Source: Bog-159 sp963756605 (lineage in GTDB: Bacteria; Acidobacteriota; Terriglobia; Bryobacterales; Bryobacteraceae). Taken from it: a stretch of DNA of 64,000 nucleotides. The translations under genes and the position numbers were made by a program. Within the stretch, counting starts at the first letter, position 1, and the number at the start of each line of letters is the position of its first letter. Positions 26,412-35,278 of the stretch are shown piece by piece. A model generated the notes under the pieces. It did not search any database. It was not told where the DNA came from and was given only the letters and a program-made list of their open reading frames with translations. Where the stretch lies: assembly GCA_963756605.1 (NCBI GenBank), contig CAVWOT010000030.1:310001-374000 (forward strand), read 5' to 3'.

Positions 26412-28085
26412 CTAGGTTTTGGTTTTGGTGATCGTCCGATCACTGGGTTGTTTACTCGTGATCTCGCGATCACGATCCTTCCCGCCACGAACAGCGGCGG
26501 AAACTGGGGAGCCTCCCGTACGGGCGGCCGTACGGAAAACAATGGCATCGCCGTCGTCGTAGACGACGTGCCATCGGCTGGATTCCTTGAGAGCGCCGGC
26601 CAGCGGCGCGTCGGTGGGCAGTAGCACGGTGTCCACACCGTATTTATCCAAATGCTGCTGCCAGTTGTACTTGACACTTACAATCTCGAGGTATTGGTCC
26701 ACGAATTTCGAACCGTAGAAATCGCTGCGGCCATCGATAAAAACCTGGCTCCGGGGATACAGGTTATAGATCAGAAAATCGCCCCACTGGTCCGACGTGA
26801 AGATGCGGCTGTGGGCCGCCGAGCCGCCCAGACTCGAGAGCGCCTTGGCCGGAAACTCCTTGGCGTCGAACCGCGCGCGGAAATTCGCCGGCGGCGCGGG
26901 AGCGTACAGGATGGCGGTGACCAGCACGACGGCGGCGGCGCTCAACAGGTGCGTGCGCCAGGCGCCTTCCAGACTGCCGAGGGACTCGCCCATGCCGGCG
27001 AGCGCTTTTGCCAGGTTGCGCAGCCACTGGGATACCGGCGCATCCTCCAGCATTTTGAACCATTCCGTGACCGCCAGCGCCAGTACCGGCGCGGCTACGA
27101 TCCCGAAAATCGGAATATTGCGCGATGCAATCAGGCCGATATGCGCAAAAAACACCAGCAGCAGGCACTCGGTGAAGCGCATCCGGCGCAGATGCCACAG
27201 GCAGGCCCCGCCGCCCACCAGCAGCAGGATTTCGAAATAGCGCGCGGCCGGATTCTGGAAACTGATGGGCAGCATTTCCTGAATGTGCTCGCGCTGGAAA
27301 GAATCCGTCAGGTAGCTCCAGATATGTACGTGCAGGTGGTAGGTATATGGTCCGATCAGGCTGGCCGCCAGGCAGGCCAACGCACAAACCCCGTAAGGCA
27401 ACATCCGCCGGATGGCCGGCACCCACGCGCCCGGCCGGCCATCGCACAGCCCGTTGGCCAGCTCACCGGCGGCATACAACCCCAGCAGGACGATGCCGAT
27501 AAACCATCCGCCGTGCAAATTGGTCCAAAGCACGGTCAGCACCGGCAGGCACCACAGCAAGCGCGCACTTTGGTTTTCCCGTACCTGTTCCCGTACCCGC
27601 TCGAGGATGGTGTAGAACACGGCCGTGAACAGCAGGGTGAACAGGTGCGGCCGCGCCAGGAAATGAATGGAAGAGCTGGCCACGGCCAGAAAAGTGAGCG
27701 CCATGGCGATCAGCGGATTGCCGGACTTGTGGAACGCCAGGCGGAAAACCAGCGCGGAAGTGAGCGAGATGACCAGGGCGCTGGCCACCACCACCGCGGC
27801 CATACCCCAGTGTTGGTGCAGCCAGGCGAAGATCACATCCCAGAGCCACTCCCAGGCAAACCACGGCTGCCCGGTTTTGGTATATGAAAACAGATCGGTG
27901 TGGGGCACACGTCCATGGCTCAGGATCCATTCGCCCGTACGCACGTGCCACCCGGTGTCGCCATCGCCCAACAGAGTTTTGGCGCCGCGCATGCCTTCGA
28001 AAATAAAAATAAGGGGCATTAGAAATGCAAAATCCGTCATGGAAGGCAGAAACCGCAGCACCGGACTGGTTTTAGTATTCGACAT
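26412..28085 (-). CDS. Large membrane protein with GT-C-like topology, upstream of the pilin gene
   Basis: 557 residues: about eleven membrane segments (to about residue 420) and a C-terminal soluble domain (IFTSDQWGDFLIYNLYPRSQVFIDGRSDFYG and VDTVLLPTDAPLAG). The first loop GDGDTGWHVRTGEWILSHGRVP has the acidic pair seen in GT-C glycosyltransferases. The soluble part looks like the domain found after such membrane regions in acidobacteria. It ends 15 bases before flp and begins 7 bases after the PilZ gene, so it is in the pilus transcription unit; a pilin or surface glycosylation role is possible but is inference. Last ~30 residues are low-complexity. Confidence 0.6.
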   Translation of the reverse strand: MSNTKTSPVLRFLPSMTDFAFLMPLIFIFEGMRGAKTLLGDGDTGWHVRTGEWILSHGRVPHTDLFSYTKTGQPWFAWEWLWDVIFAWLHQHWGMAAVVVASALVISLTSALVFRLAFHKSGNPLIAMALTFLAVASSSIHFLARPHLFTLLFTAVFYTILERVREQVRENQSARLLWCLPVLTVLWTNLHGGWFIGIVLLGLYAAGELANGLCDGRPGAWVPAIRRMLPYGVCALACLAASLIGPYTYHLHVHIWSYLTDSFQREHIQEMLPISFQNPAARYFEILLLVGGGACLWHLRRMRFTECLLLVFFAHIGLIASRNIPIFGIVAAPVLALAVTEWFKMLEDAPVSQWLRNLAKALAGMGESLGSLEGAWRTHLLSAAAVVLVTAILYAPAPPANFRARFDAKEFPAKALSSLGGSAAHSRIFTSDQWGDFLIYNLYPRSQVFIDGRSDFYGSKFVDQYLEIVSVKYNWQQHLDKYGVDTVLLPTDAPLAGALKESSRWHVVYDDGDAIVFRTAARTGGSPVSAAVRGGKDRDREITSKQPSDRTITKTKT

Positions 28086-28092
28086 GGCGGCT

Positions 28093-28515
28093 CTAGAACA
28101 CCCGCGTACCGCGCCCGTTGAAGCTTACCGGCTCGCGCCGCACGGGCTCGTCTTGCGCCACGCGGAAATCCATGGCGTGAATTCTTAGTCCGACCCAGGT
28201 AAAAGTGGCAGCCGGCTCCGCGTGCACGCGGGCCACGGTGGTTTGGCAACGGATGCAGCGCCGCTCGAAACCGTCCTGTTCCGGCAGCTCTACCTCGACG
28301 ATCAACATCTCTCCCACGTTCGGAAGACGCCCGCCTGCATGTTCCCACCGCAACAGCATGCCGTCACGGCTGATGTTCTCCGTAAGCATGGTGCGGCGTT
28401 CTCCGCCTTCCAGCCAAATCACCCGGCATGCCAGCCGTACCGCGACGCGGGTGCTGCCGCGGCGATTCATTCTCGAAATGCTTTCCGGGTACACGATGCG
28501 ACTGTAGACCGCCAC
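28093..28515 (-). CDS. PilZ-domain protein
   Basis: 140 residues with the c-di-GMP-binding PilZ pattern: RRGSTRVAVRLAC at about 16-28 (R-x3-R-type element) and later TENISRDGMLL ((D/N)-x-S-x2-G element). A VGEMLIVEVELPE strand and VGLRIHAMDF follow as expected for the beta barrel. It heads the unit that runs into the membrane protein, flp and the Tad genes, so it likely gives that unit a c-di-GMP input. Confidence 0.8.
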   Translation of the reverse strand: MAVYSRIVYPESISRMNRRGSTRVAVRLACRVIWLEGGERRTMLTENISRDGMLLRWEHAGGRLPNVGEMLIVEVELPEQDGFERRCIRCQTTVARVHAEPAATFTWVGLRIHAMDFRVAQDEPVRREPVSFNGRGTRVF

Positions 28516-28928
28516 ACGGCAACTCGCAATACCGTAAATAGGAGATAACTATCTGCTTTCCGAAGTTAATATGCCAGAAGTGGCCTAAACAGGCGCTTGC
28601 GGGCACTTCTGGATGCGGCATTAGCGGCACAAATTAACGATCGTTAGGGTACGCCGGCGGAATTACGCGTCGCATTCTAATTCGGAGAGCGTCCGCAAAT
28701 GCATGTAGAAATCGGGCCAAAAGCCGATTCAGCAACGCTTCCGGGCCGGTTTAGGCGGCTGCTTCCGGAGTGTAATAAAAATCTCAATTTTTTTTTACAA
28801 ATTCAATTGACAATCGGCCAATGCGGACGTAACAATTCAATATCAGGTACCCGCAACAAGGTGTCGTCCCCGGTGCCCTAGACCGGTGGAAATCTTAGGG
28901 AGAGCGGCCGCAAGGTCGAAGAGGCGGT
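28516..28928. other. Divergent intergenic region, AT-rich, with a promoter
   Basis: 413 bases between the divergent PilZ and LuxR-type genes with no gene seen. It is AT-richer than the surroundings and holds an inverted repeat CCAGAAGTG ... CACTTCTGG (28570-28614), a T-run near 28790, and a promoter for the forward gene at 28807-28835. Confidence 0.6.
28807..28835 (+). promoter_or_regulatory. Sigma-70-like promoter for the LuxR-type regulator
   Basis: A perfect -35 TTGACA (28807-28812), a 17-base spacer, then TAACAA (28830-28835) as a weak -10, about 95 bases before the ATG at 28929. Reading from the sequence only. Confidence 0.5.
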
Positions 28929-29690
28929 ATGACGCGCGTCTATCTATATAGCGATCAACCCATCCTGGCCAAAGGTTTGGAAGCGGTTCTGATGGCTACG
29001 GGGCGTTTCCAATTAGAGAGTTCCTACTCTGGAATACCGGAATTGGTGGAACGGTTACAAACCGAAGCCCCCGATATCCTTCTGCTGGACCTGACGCCGG
29101 AAGTCACGTTCGGCGTTCTGAGCGACATCAAACGCGTGGTGCAGGAAACCAAGCTGGTGCTATGGGTGAATACCATCTCCACCGAGCTGGCGTTCCAGGC
29201 CATGGGACTTGGTGTGCGCGGCATCCTGCGCAAGACTCTGCCGGCCGATTTGCAAGTGAAGTGCCTGCAGAAGGTCCAGGAAGGCGAACTCTGGTTTGAA
29301 AAGGCGCTCACCGACAGCTTCCTGGCGGCCAAGAGGGTGGTATTGAGCCAGCGCGAGGGACAACTGATTACGCTGCTGTCGCACGGCCTGAAAAACAAGG
29401 AAATCGCTTCCACGCTGCAGATTTCCGAGGGCACGGTGAAGGTTTACTTATCCCGTTTGTTCCAAAAGGTGGGTGTGAAAGATCGCTTTGAGCTGGCTCT
29501 ATTTGGTTTAAAGAACCTTACCGCCGGGCACGCTCAGCCTTCGGAGAAGCCCAGCCGGCTCAACAACGCGCCCATCCCCAATTTGCGGTCGCTGGTGCTG
29601 GAGAGGCCGGTGGACCGGCCAGCCGCTCCACCCCCGGTAGCCGCATTCCCGGCCGTCCCCCGCCGTACCTACCGGCCGGGAGAAATCTAG
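28929..29690 (+). CDS. NarL/FixJ-type response regulator
   Basis: 253 residues. Receiver domain at about 1-120 with the phospho-acceptor Asp54 (DILLLDLTPE) and a degenerate acidic pocket, then a LuxR helix-turn-helix at about 138-205 (LSQREGQLITLLSHGLKNKEIASTLQISEGTVKVYLSRLFQKVGV). The tail after 210 is Pro/Arg-rich. No histidine kinase is adjacent. Divergent from the PilZ/pilus unit, so control of that unit is plausible by position. Confidence 0.85.
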   Translation: MTRVYLYSDQPILAKGLEAVLMATGRFQLESSYSGIPELVERLQTEAPDILLLDLTPEVTFGVLSDIKRVVQETKLVLWVNTISTELAFQAMGLGVRGILRKTLPADLQVKCLQKVQEGELWFEKALTDSFLAAKRVVLSQREGQLITLLSHGLKNKEIASTLQISEGTVKVYLSRLFQKVGVKDRFELALFGLKNLTAGHAQPSEKPSRLNNAPIPNLRSLVLERPVDRPAAPPPVAAFPAVPRRTYRPGEI

Positions 29691-29720
29691 CCGGCTGGGA
29701 GGGCAAGCCTTTCAGCCGGC
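29690..29720. terminator. Inverted repeat after the response-regulator gene
   Basis: GCCGGCTG (29690-29697) pairs with CAGCCGGC (29713-29720), a perfect 8-bp stem overlapping the stop. No T-run follows, so intrinsic termination is uncertain; it could be a stem-loop that protects the message. Confidence 0.35.
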
Positions 29721-29776
29721 GCGGAGCTATAGCTTCGCGTGTACGCGCCTTATCTGTTGGCACCAGAAGTGCAGCG

Positions 29777-30799
29777 ATGGCCCCGATGCGTTTCGTGTGG
29801 GGGTTCCTTGCCATTGCCGGCATAGGCTGGGCACAGTTCAAGAGCACTGTTCCGCTGGTCGTCGCACCCACCACCGTTACCGATTCCAAAGGGCATTATG
29901 TGGACGGCCTGACCACCGCGGACCTGATCCTCTACGACAACAATGTGCCGCAGGCGATACGCATGGACTGGATGACGTATCCGATCTCGCTGGTGGTCGC
30001 GGTGCAGGCCAGCGGAAATTCTTTAGCCGTAATCGACAAGCTGGGCGGCAGCGGCATTCTCTTCACGGAACTGCTGGCAGCCGATGCCGGCGAAACGGCC
30101 GTGATCTCGTTCAGCGACGACGTAAAGGTCCACCAGGATTTCACTAGCAACCCGGATGCGGTCACGCATGCGTTGCAGATGCTGCGTCCGGAAGGCGGCA
30201 ACGCGCACATCCTGGATGCCATGCGCCAGGCGCTCGGGATGCTCGAACAACGGCCACCGGCCCGGCGGCGGATCATTCTCATGATTGCCGAGAAACGCGA
30301 CCGCGCCAGCAAAGTGAAGCTACCGGAGGTGATGGAGCGCGTCGAACGGCTGAACGCGGCGGTCTATTGGCTGAGCTATTCACCGTTCCTCCAGCCGTTC
30401 ACAACCAGGCCGAGAACCGTGGAGGATACCAAACCCGAAGCGGAGCGGATCAAGGTGCGGAAGTGCGACCTCTGCCCGGAACCGGACGATACACCGGTCC
30501 CACCGGATCTGGGACCGGGAGGACCGATGTACGCCCTGGGTGAATTGGCGCGGCTGCATAAGCCAGACCTCTCTGCGCTTTTCAGCACCACTACCGGTGG
30601 GCGCACTTTTGGTTTTCTAAAGAAGAACGCCTTGGAAGATGCTATCCAACTGGTCGGCGCAGAAGTGCATCGCCAGTATATCCTCACATTCGGGCCGAAG
30701 GGCGACGAGCCGGGACAGTTTCATGCGCTGCGCGTGGCGGTGAGGAATCGGCCCGAACTGCAGGCCAAAACGCGTCAGGGTTACTGGTCGGTGCAATAA
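29777..30799 (+). CDS. Secreted VWFA-related protein
   Basis: 340 residues with a signal peptide (VWGFLAIAGIGWAQF). The mature protein fits the acidobacterial VWFA-related family: VPLVVAPTTVTDSKGHYVDGLTTADLILYDN at the start, then ISLVVAVQASGNSLAVIDKL in place of the classical MIDAS D-x-S-x-S, and later TTGGRTFGFLKKNALEDAIQLVG and RQYILTFGPKGDEPGQFHALRV. Because D-x-S-x-S is replaced by V-Q-A-S-G-N-S, metal-dependent ligand binding is uncertain. Converges on the LolA-like gene 22 bases away. Confidence 0.8.
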   Translation: MAPMRFVWGFLAIAGIGWAQFKSTVPLVVAPTTVTDSKGHYVDGLTTADLILYDNNVPQAIRMDWMTYPISLVVAVQASGNSLAVIDKLGGSGILFTELLAADAGETAVISFSDDVKVHQDFTSNPDAVTHALQMLRPEGGNAHILDAMRQALGMLEQRPPARRRIILMIAEKRDRASKVKLPEVMERVERLNAAVYWLSYSPFLQPFTTRPRTVEDTKPEAERIKVRKCDLCPEPDDTPVPPDLGPGGPMYALGELARLHKPDLSALFSTTTGGRTFGFLKKNALEDAIQLVGAEVHRQYILTFGPKGDEPGQFHALRVAVRNRPELQAKTRQGYWSVQ

Positions 30800-30821
30800 G
30801 GCGGCTGGGAGCCTTCACAAT

Positions 30822-31613
30822 TTACTGCGCGGATTCTTTCTGGTAATCGGAAAAAGATTCGTCCGCTACGCCGTGGCGGGAGAATAAACCCAGAACCTTC
30901 GCCCGCGATTGCATGGTAAAGCGCGCGGGCAGCCAAACATCGCCGGTCACGGGCGCATAATCCAAAGCGAAACGGGTACCGGTAGTTACCTTTGCCAGAA
31001 ATCCCTCGATCCATACAGGCCGGATCACCTGCGCCTCAACCTTCACCCATTGATAGGTCTTGGTGTCTATCCAAAGCTTACCCTGCATGCCGGTCAACAC
31101 CTTGGTATCGCGGTTCGGCGGTATATAGCCGGGCCGCGGAGTTGCCTGCAACACATAGACCTGATGCGGGCCGAGCTGCTGCTGACCCACTAGTTCGAAA
31201 TTGAAGGCGCTTACCAGCTGGCTAATCAGCAAATGGTCGCGGCCACGGCCGTTCTGATAGGCGGCTACCCGCGCATCCCGCTCCGACTTAGTTTCATTCC
31301 GCCGCTGCGCAATGGTCCGCGTAAGTTTGTGCTCCTCGTGCGCGCGCAGAGCAGGCGCCAGGGGTTCGCCATTGATGGCGATTAGTTTGCGGTATGGGGA
31401 TCCGGCGATCATGAGCACCTGATAAGTTCGGGTGCCTTGTACTGTTTTATCGGACTCGCGGTAGCTAAAACCGGGAGCCGCGGCCCAGTCGCGGTCATTT
31501 GCTTGCGCCGAACGCTGCACGATGGCGGCGACGTCTGCGCCGGCATTCGATACATCCGCACCCCAGACCGGCAAGCATCTCAGCAGGAGCACGACTGTAA
31601 TAATGCGGACCAT
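30822..31613 (-). CDS. Secreted LolA/outer-membrane-lipoprotein-sorting-like protein
   Basis: 263 residues, signal peptide (ITVVLLLRCLPVWGADV). The mature domain has the open-barrel pattern common in acidobacterial LolA-like proteins (YRKLIAINGEPLAP, GKLWIDTKTYQWVKVEAQVIRPVWIEGFLAKVTTGTRF, VWLPARFTMQSRAKVLGLFSRHG). Function may be lipid binding; no partner is adjacent, so it is named by similarity only. Confidence 0.6.
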   Translation of the reverse strand: MVRIITVVLLLRCLPVWGADVSNAGADVAAIVQRSAQANDRDWAAAPGFSYRESDKTVQGTRTYQVLMIAGSPYRKLIAINGEPLAPALRAHEEHKLTRTIAQRRNETKSERDARVAAYQNGRGRDHLLISQLVSAFNFELVGQQQLGPHQVYVLQATPRPGYIPPNRDTKVLTGMQGKLWIDTKTYQWVKVEAQVIRPVWIEGFLAKVTTGTRFALDYAPVTGDVWLPARFTMQSRAKVLGLFSRHGVADESFSDYQKESAQ

Positions 31614-31722
31614 CCGCTTACCAATCCTTCTACCTTTGTGGATGATTCGCGCGCCTGAAAAGTGCTACCACGGCGGCGCTATTTCGGCATGTTTGTTCAC
31701 GCTAAGACTGCGCCACGGGACG

Positions 31723-32961
31723 TTAGTCCACGATCGCTTGCATGACGGCGTTCTCGAAGTCTCTCTGCACTGAAGTCACTTGGGTCTGGATCATCACGAT
31801 GGTGACCATCTTTTCGCGCGGATCGATCCACGTCTGAGTTCCGTAGGCTCCGTCCCAACCGAAGCTTCCGTTAGAGACGCGCAGGCCGGCGGCCACGCCG
31901 TCCTCGACGATGCCCACCAGCAGTCCGTATCCCATGCCATGGGAGGGGCGGCCGAGCTTTCCGTTGAACATGTCACTCACGTGATTGGAGGCCATCAAGT
32001 CAACGGTTCTGGGGCTCAGCAGGCGCTGGCCCCGCCATTCGCCGCCATTCAGCAGCATCTGTGCAAACTGCAGGTAATCTTCCGCCGTGGACATCAACCC
32101 GCCGGCGCCCGAGAAGTACGTTTTTAGCGAGAAGCCATCCTGATTCTCAGCCTTCACCAGACCGTTGGGACTCTTGCGGTATAGAGTCACCAGACGCACG
32201 CGGCGGTCATCTGGCGGATAGAAGAAAGTATCCTTCATCCCGACGGGTTCGAAGATGCGCGTCCGCAGGAATTCATCGTAGGGCTGCCCGGAAACGAGTT
32301 CGACGATGCGCGAGAGCGTGTCGGGGCCGGCCAGTCCGCTATAAGCCCATTGTGTGCCGGGCTGGAAGTCGAGTGGCACCGCGCCCAGGCGCGGTACGTA
32401 AGTGGCTAATGTGTCGCCGGGCGCGGGCCGCGGCGGACTGGCTTTGGTTCCGGCACCACCGGTCATCAGGCCGTTGGTGTGGGTCAGGAGATCGCGAATA
32501 GTGAGTTCGCGGTCCGCCGGAATGGTGTAAAAGTCGCCGGGGTTTCCGCGAGAAATGGCCACCTTGGGATTCTTGAATTCAGGGAGGAACCGCGACACCG
32601 GGTCGTTCAATCGCAGCTTGCCCTCCTCCACCATCATCATCACGGCTACGCCGGTGATGGGCTTCGACATGGAGGCGATGCGAAAGATAGCGTCCTTTTC
32701 CATGGGGCGCCTGGATTCGATATCCATCAGGCCGTGGGCCTCGAAATGCACGATGCGGCCGCGGCGGGCTACCAACGTGACCGCGCCCGAGATTTCTCCG
32801 GCATCGATGTGCGGCTGGATGGCTTCGTGGATGCGGCGCAGGCGCAGGGACGACATGCCGGCGTCCTCGGGTTTACCGGGCGGTACATCTCCGGCATTTG
32901 CCGGCGCGGCGAGAAGTGGGAGCAGCAATAGAAGGATTAGAGGGGTGGGCTTCATGACCAT
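31723..32961 (-). CDS. Serine beta-lactamase-like hydrolase (class C/esterase fold)
   Basis: 412 residues, signal peptide (LILLLLLPLLAAPANA). The active-site SxxK is SMSK at about 97-100, in FRIASMSKPITGVAVMM. The second motif position holds YSG (about 207-209, WAYSGLAG) where class C beta-lactamases have YxN, a variant common in the esterase/D-aminopeptidase relatives. RDLLTHTNGL and GMKDTFFYP are family landmarks. Probably a periplasmic peptidase or esterase rather than a resistance enzyme. Confidence 0.85.
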   Translation of the reverse strand: MVMKPTPLILLLLLPLLAAPANAGDVPPGKPEDAGMSSLRLRRIHEAIQPHIDAGEISGAVTLVARRGRIVHFEAHGLMDIESRRPMEKDAIFRIASMSKPITGVAVMMMVEEGKLRLNDPVSRFLPEFKNPKVAISRGNPGDFYTIPADRELTIRDLLTHTNGLMTGGAGTKASPPRPAPGDTLATYVPRLGAVPLDFQPGTQWAYSGLAGPDTLSRIVELVSGQPYDEFLRTRIFEPVGMKDTFFYPPDDRRVRLVTLYRKSPNGLVKAENQDGFSLKTYFSGAGGLMSTAEDYLQFAQMLLNGGEWRGQRLLSPRTVDLMASNHVSDMFNGKLGRPSHGMGYGLLVGIVEDGVAAGLRVSNGSFGWDGAYGTQTWIDPREKMVTIVMIQTQVTSVQRDFENAVMQAIVD

Positions 32962-33000
32962 CCTCTAGATTAAACGGCTGCGTGGTAAAATACGAAGTCA

Positions 33001-33097
33001 GCGTGTCGGGCGCCACCGAGTCCGCGGGAAGGGCTGAGCCCACCGATCACCAAGTTTTGCCAGCTACACGACGAATCTTCTTTTTCGCCCGACACGC
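33001..33097 (+). promoter_or_regulatory. Perfect 12-bp inverted repeat enclosing a 73-base structured leader
   Basis: GCGTGTCGGGCG (33001-33012) is exactly complementary to CGCCCGACACGC (33086-33097). Inside lies a GGGC-TGA-GCCC mini-hairpin (33031-33041) and a T-rich stretch just before the right arm. The element ends 31 bases before the ankyrin-protein ATG, with an AAAGGAGA ribosome site between. As RNA it would be a multi-branch fold closed by a 12-bp stem, the shape of a cis-regulatory leader; I could not match it to a known riboswitch class. A DNA operator is the alternative. Confidence 0.45.
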
Positions 33098-33128
33098 GGA
33101 CAACGGGCAATGACTAAAGGAGATCGTC

Positions 33129-35021
33129 ATGCCCAATCGCGAGCCACATCCTGCGCGCCGCCTGCCGCGGCAACCCAATCTGGAACAGTTACGCAAGCAG
33201 GCCAGAGATCTGCTGCACGAATATCGCGCCGGCGAACCGGCGGCCGTCGAAGAAGTGCGCCAGTTTGAGCGCCATCCCGACCCGGCAGCATTCGCGCTGC
33301 ATGATGCACAACGGGTGCTGGCGCGTGCGTACGGCTACCAAAGCTGGGCGAGGCTCAAAGCATTCGTGGATGGCGCGAACGTCGCCCGGCTGGCGGAGGC
33401 CGTGCAGGCCGGCGATGTGGATCAGGCAAGGGCGCTGCTGCGCGCGCGTCCGGAACTGGCCAGCATGGACATGGCCGGCGATAACGAGCACCAGGCCTTG
33501 CATTACGCAGTGTTGCGGCGCGACCGGGCGATGGTTTGTCTGCTGATGGCTGCCGGCGCGGATGCGCGCAAGGGAATTTTTCCGCATCGCGATGCGACTA
33601 CGGCGTTGGCTCTGGCGCGGGAACGCGGCTACGAAGATATCGTCAGCGCGATCGAGGAAGAAGAGCAGCATCGCCGCGAGACCATGAGTTGCCCTAACGC
33701 GACGGTTTCGCCCGTGCAGGACCAGATCAATCGCGCCATACGGGACGGCGATAACGCCGCGGCCATGCGTCTATTGGAGGCGGATGAATCGCTGATTCGG
33801 GCGTGCGACCGGGAGGGCGGTACGGCGCTGCACGCCGCCGCTGCGGAGATGAACGAGGAGATGGTGGCGTGGCTGCTGCACAAACGGGCCAACGCGCGCA
33901 AGGCGGACCTGCATGGCTGGACACCGCTCGACCGCGCGGTGTTAGCGGCCTGCGCATGGGACGACGGTGCGGAGCACTTTCCTGAAGTGGCACGCCTGCT
34001 GCTGACGCATGGCGCGGATCTGACGGTGCGGGCCGCGGTGGCCTTGCAGGAAGGGGGGCGTGTACGCGAACTGGTCGAGGCCGATCCCGGCGTGCTGCGC
34101 GCGATCCGGTGGCAGACGGGCGGACTGCTTAGCCTGGCGGTGAAACATGGCCACATCGAGATGGTGAGACTCTTGCTCGATTTGGGAGCCGATGTGGACG
34201 AGCGCACTACACTCGCCGAGTTGGAAGAGCCCACGCTAAGCTGGGGCAGTCCGCTATGGCATGCAGCGCGGGCCGGCAGGCGCGACATCGCTCAATTGCT
34301 GCTTGACCGCGGCGCCGATCCTAACGGAAATGTTTACGCGTCGGGCTGGCCGATCGACCACGCGTACCGGCGGCACGATGGCGCTATGAAGCAGTTGCTG
34401 CTGGAGCACGGCGCGACGCCGCAACCGTGGACCATCGCCATGGCGCATGATGTGGCCGAAGCGCGCCACATGCTGGAGGCGGACACCGGCGAAGAGCTGT
34501 CGCGGGAGTTCGTATGGTCGGCCGCCTGTAATGGATGTCCGGCGATTGTGGAGCTGGCGCTGCCGCGGTTGGAGTGGGCGGCGGACGATCCGCGATGGCA
34601 CTGGATTTTGATCCAGCCGATTCGCAGTGTGGGCGACCGTGAGGACGACGGCGATTTCTTTGGGTGCATGGCGCTGCTGCTCGGGCACGGGATCGATCCG
34701 AATGTAACGCGGCGGGGGGAGACGGCGCTGCACTACACGGCCGCGCGGGCCAATCCGACCGGGGCGCAGCGCGTGCGGTTTGCCTCGATGCTGATCGATC
34801 GCGGCGCGCGGCTGGACGTGCGGGACGAGTTGTTGCAGTCGACGCCGCTGGGGTGGGCCTGCCGATGGGGACGGCAGGAGTTGGCGGAAGTGCTGATCGA
34901 GCGGGGCGCCGCGGTGAGTGAGCCGGATGCCGAGCCGTGGGCTACACCGCTGGCTTGGGCGGAGAAGATGGGGCATGCGGGATTGGCGGGGTTATTGCGC
35001 CAACGTGGGACCAAACGTTAA
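33129..35021 (+). CDS. Large ankyrin-repeat protein
   Basis: 630 residues with strong ribosome site AAAGGAGA and ATG at 33129. The N-terminal ~80 residues (QPNLEQLRKQARDLLHEYRAGE, AQRVLARAYGYQSWARLKAFV) are a conserved leader found before ankyrin repeats in bacterial proteins. From about 85 onward ankyrin units follow (DNEHQALHYAVLRRD, GGTALHAAAAEMNEEMVAWLL, GWTPLDRAV, SPLWHAARAGRRDIAQLLLDRGADPNG, ETALHYTAARANP, TPLGWACRWGRQELAEVLIERGA). Cytoplasmic protein-protein interaction scaffold; partner unknown. It stands alone behind a structured leader. Confidence 0.9.
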   Translation: MPNREPHPARRLPRQPNLEQLRKQARDLLHEYRAGEPAAVEEVRQFERHPDPAAFALHDAQRVLARAYGYQSWARLKAFVDGANVARLAEAVQAGDVDQARALLRARPELASMDMAGDNEHQALHYAVLRRDRAMVCLLMAAGADARKGIFPHRDATTALALARERGYEDIVSAIEEEEQHRRETMSCPNATVSPVQDQINRAIRDGDNAAAMRLLEADESLIRACDREGGTALHAAAAEMNEEMVAWLLHKRANARKADLHGWTPLDRAVLAACAWDDGAEHFPEVARLLLTHGADLTVRAAVALQEGGRVRELVEADPGVLRAIRWQTGGLLSLAVKHGHIEMVRLLLDLGADVDERTTLAELEEPTLSWGSPLWHAARAGRRDIAQLLLDRGADPNGNVYASGWPIDHAYRRHDGAMKQLLLEHGATPQPWTIAMAHDVAEARHMLEADTGEELSREFVWSAACNGCPAIVELALPRLEWAADDPRWHWILIQPIRSVGDREDDGDFFGCMALLLGHGIDPNVTRRGETALHYTAARANPTGAQRVRFASMLIDRGARLDVRDELLQSTPLGWACRWGRQELAEVLIERGAAVSEPDAEPWATPLAWAEKMGHAGLAGLLRQRGTKR

Positions 35022-35235
35022 TTAATGCGGCGGGGCACAAGCAGGTCCCTGGGACTATGCGGCGGCAAAGGTCTGAGATGGCGACTTATCGTCCAACTGG
35101 ATCACCTCCGGCTTGCCGACGACTCGCACGAGCGCTCTGACCCTTTCGCCAGTTGAGATCGGACGTAGCCTGTTGGTCGACAGCGGCAACGCGCGCCATA
35201 GCGAATTCGCGGCGCGAGGGCTCGCCAATCTGAAC

Positions 35236-35275
35236 TTGACTCGCGTAATCTCGTCGCCGTAAGCTAAGAATTCTT
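35236..35275 (+). promoter_or_regulatory. Promoter and palindrome in front of padR
   Basis: TTGACT (35236-35241), an 18-base spacer and TAAGCT (35260-35265) form a plausible promoter. A perfect 10-bp palindrome AAGAATTCTT (35266-35275) sits at the expected start of transcription and only four bases before the ATG at 35279, replacing a ribosome site. This suggests a nearly leaderless message and a possible PadR autoregulatory site. Confidence 0.45.
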
Positions 35276-35278
35276 GGT

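Noticed and set aside
26652..27887. Forward 411-codon frame antisense to the large membrane protein
   Set aside because: Gln/Arg-rich composition and no motifs; the reverse-strand protein has clear membrane topology.
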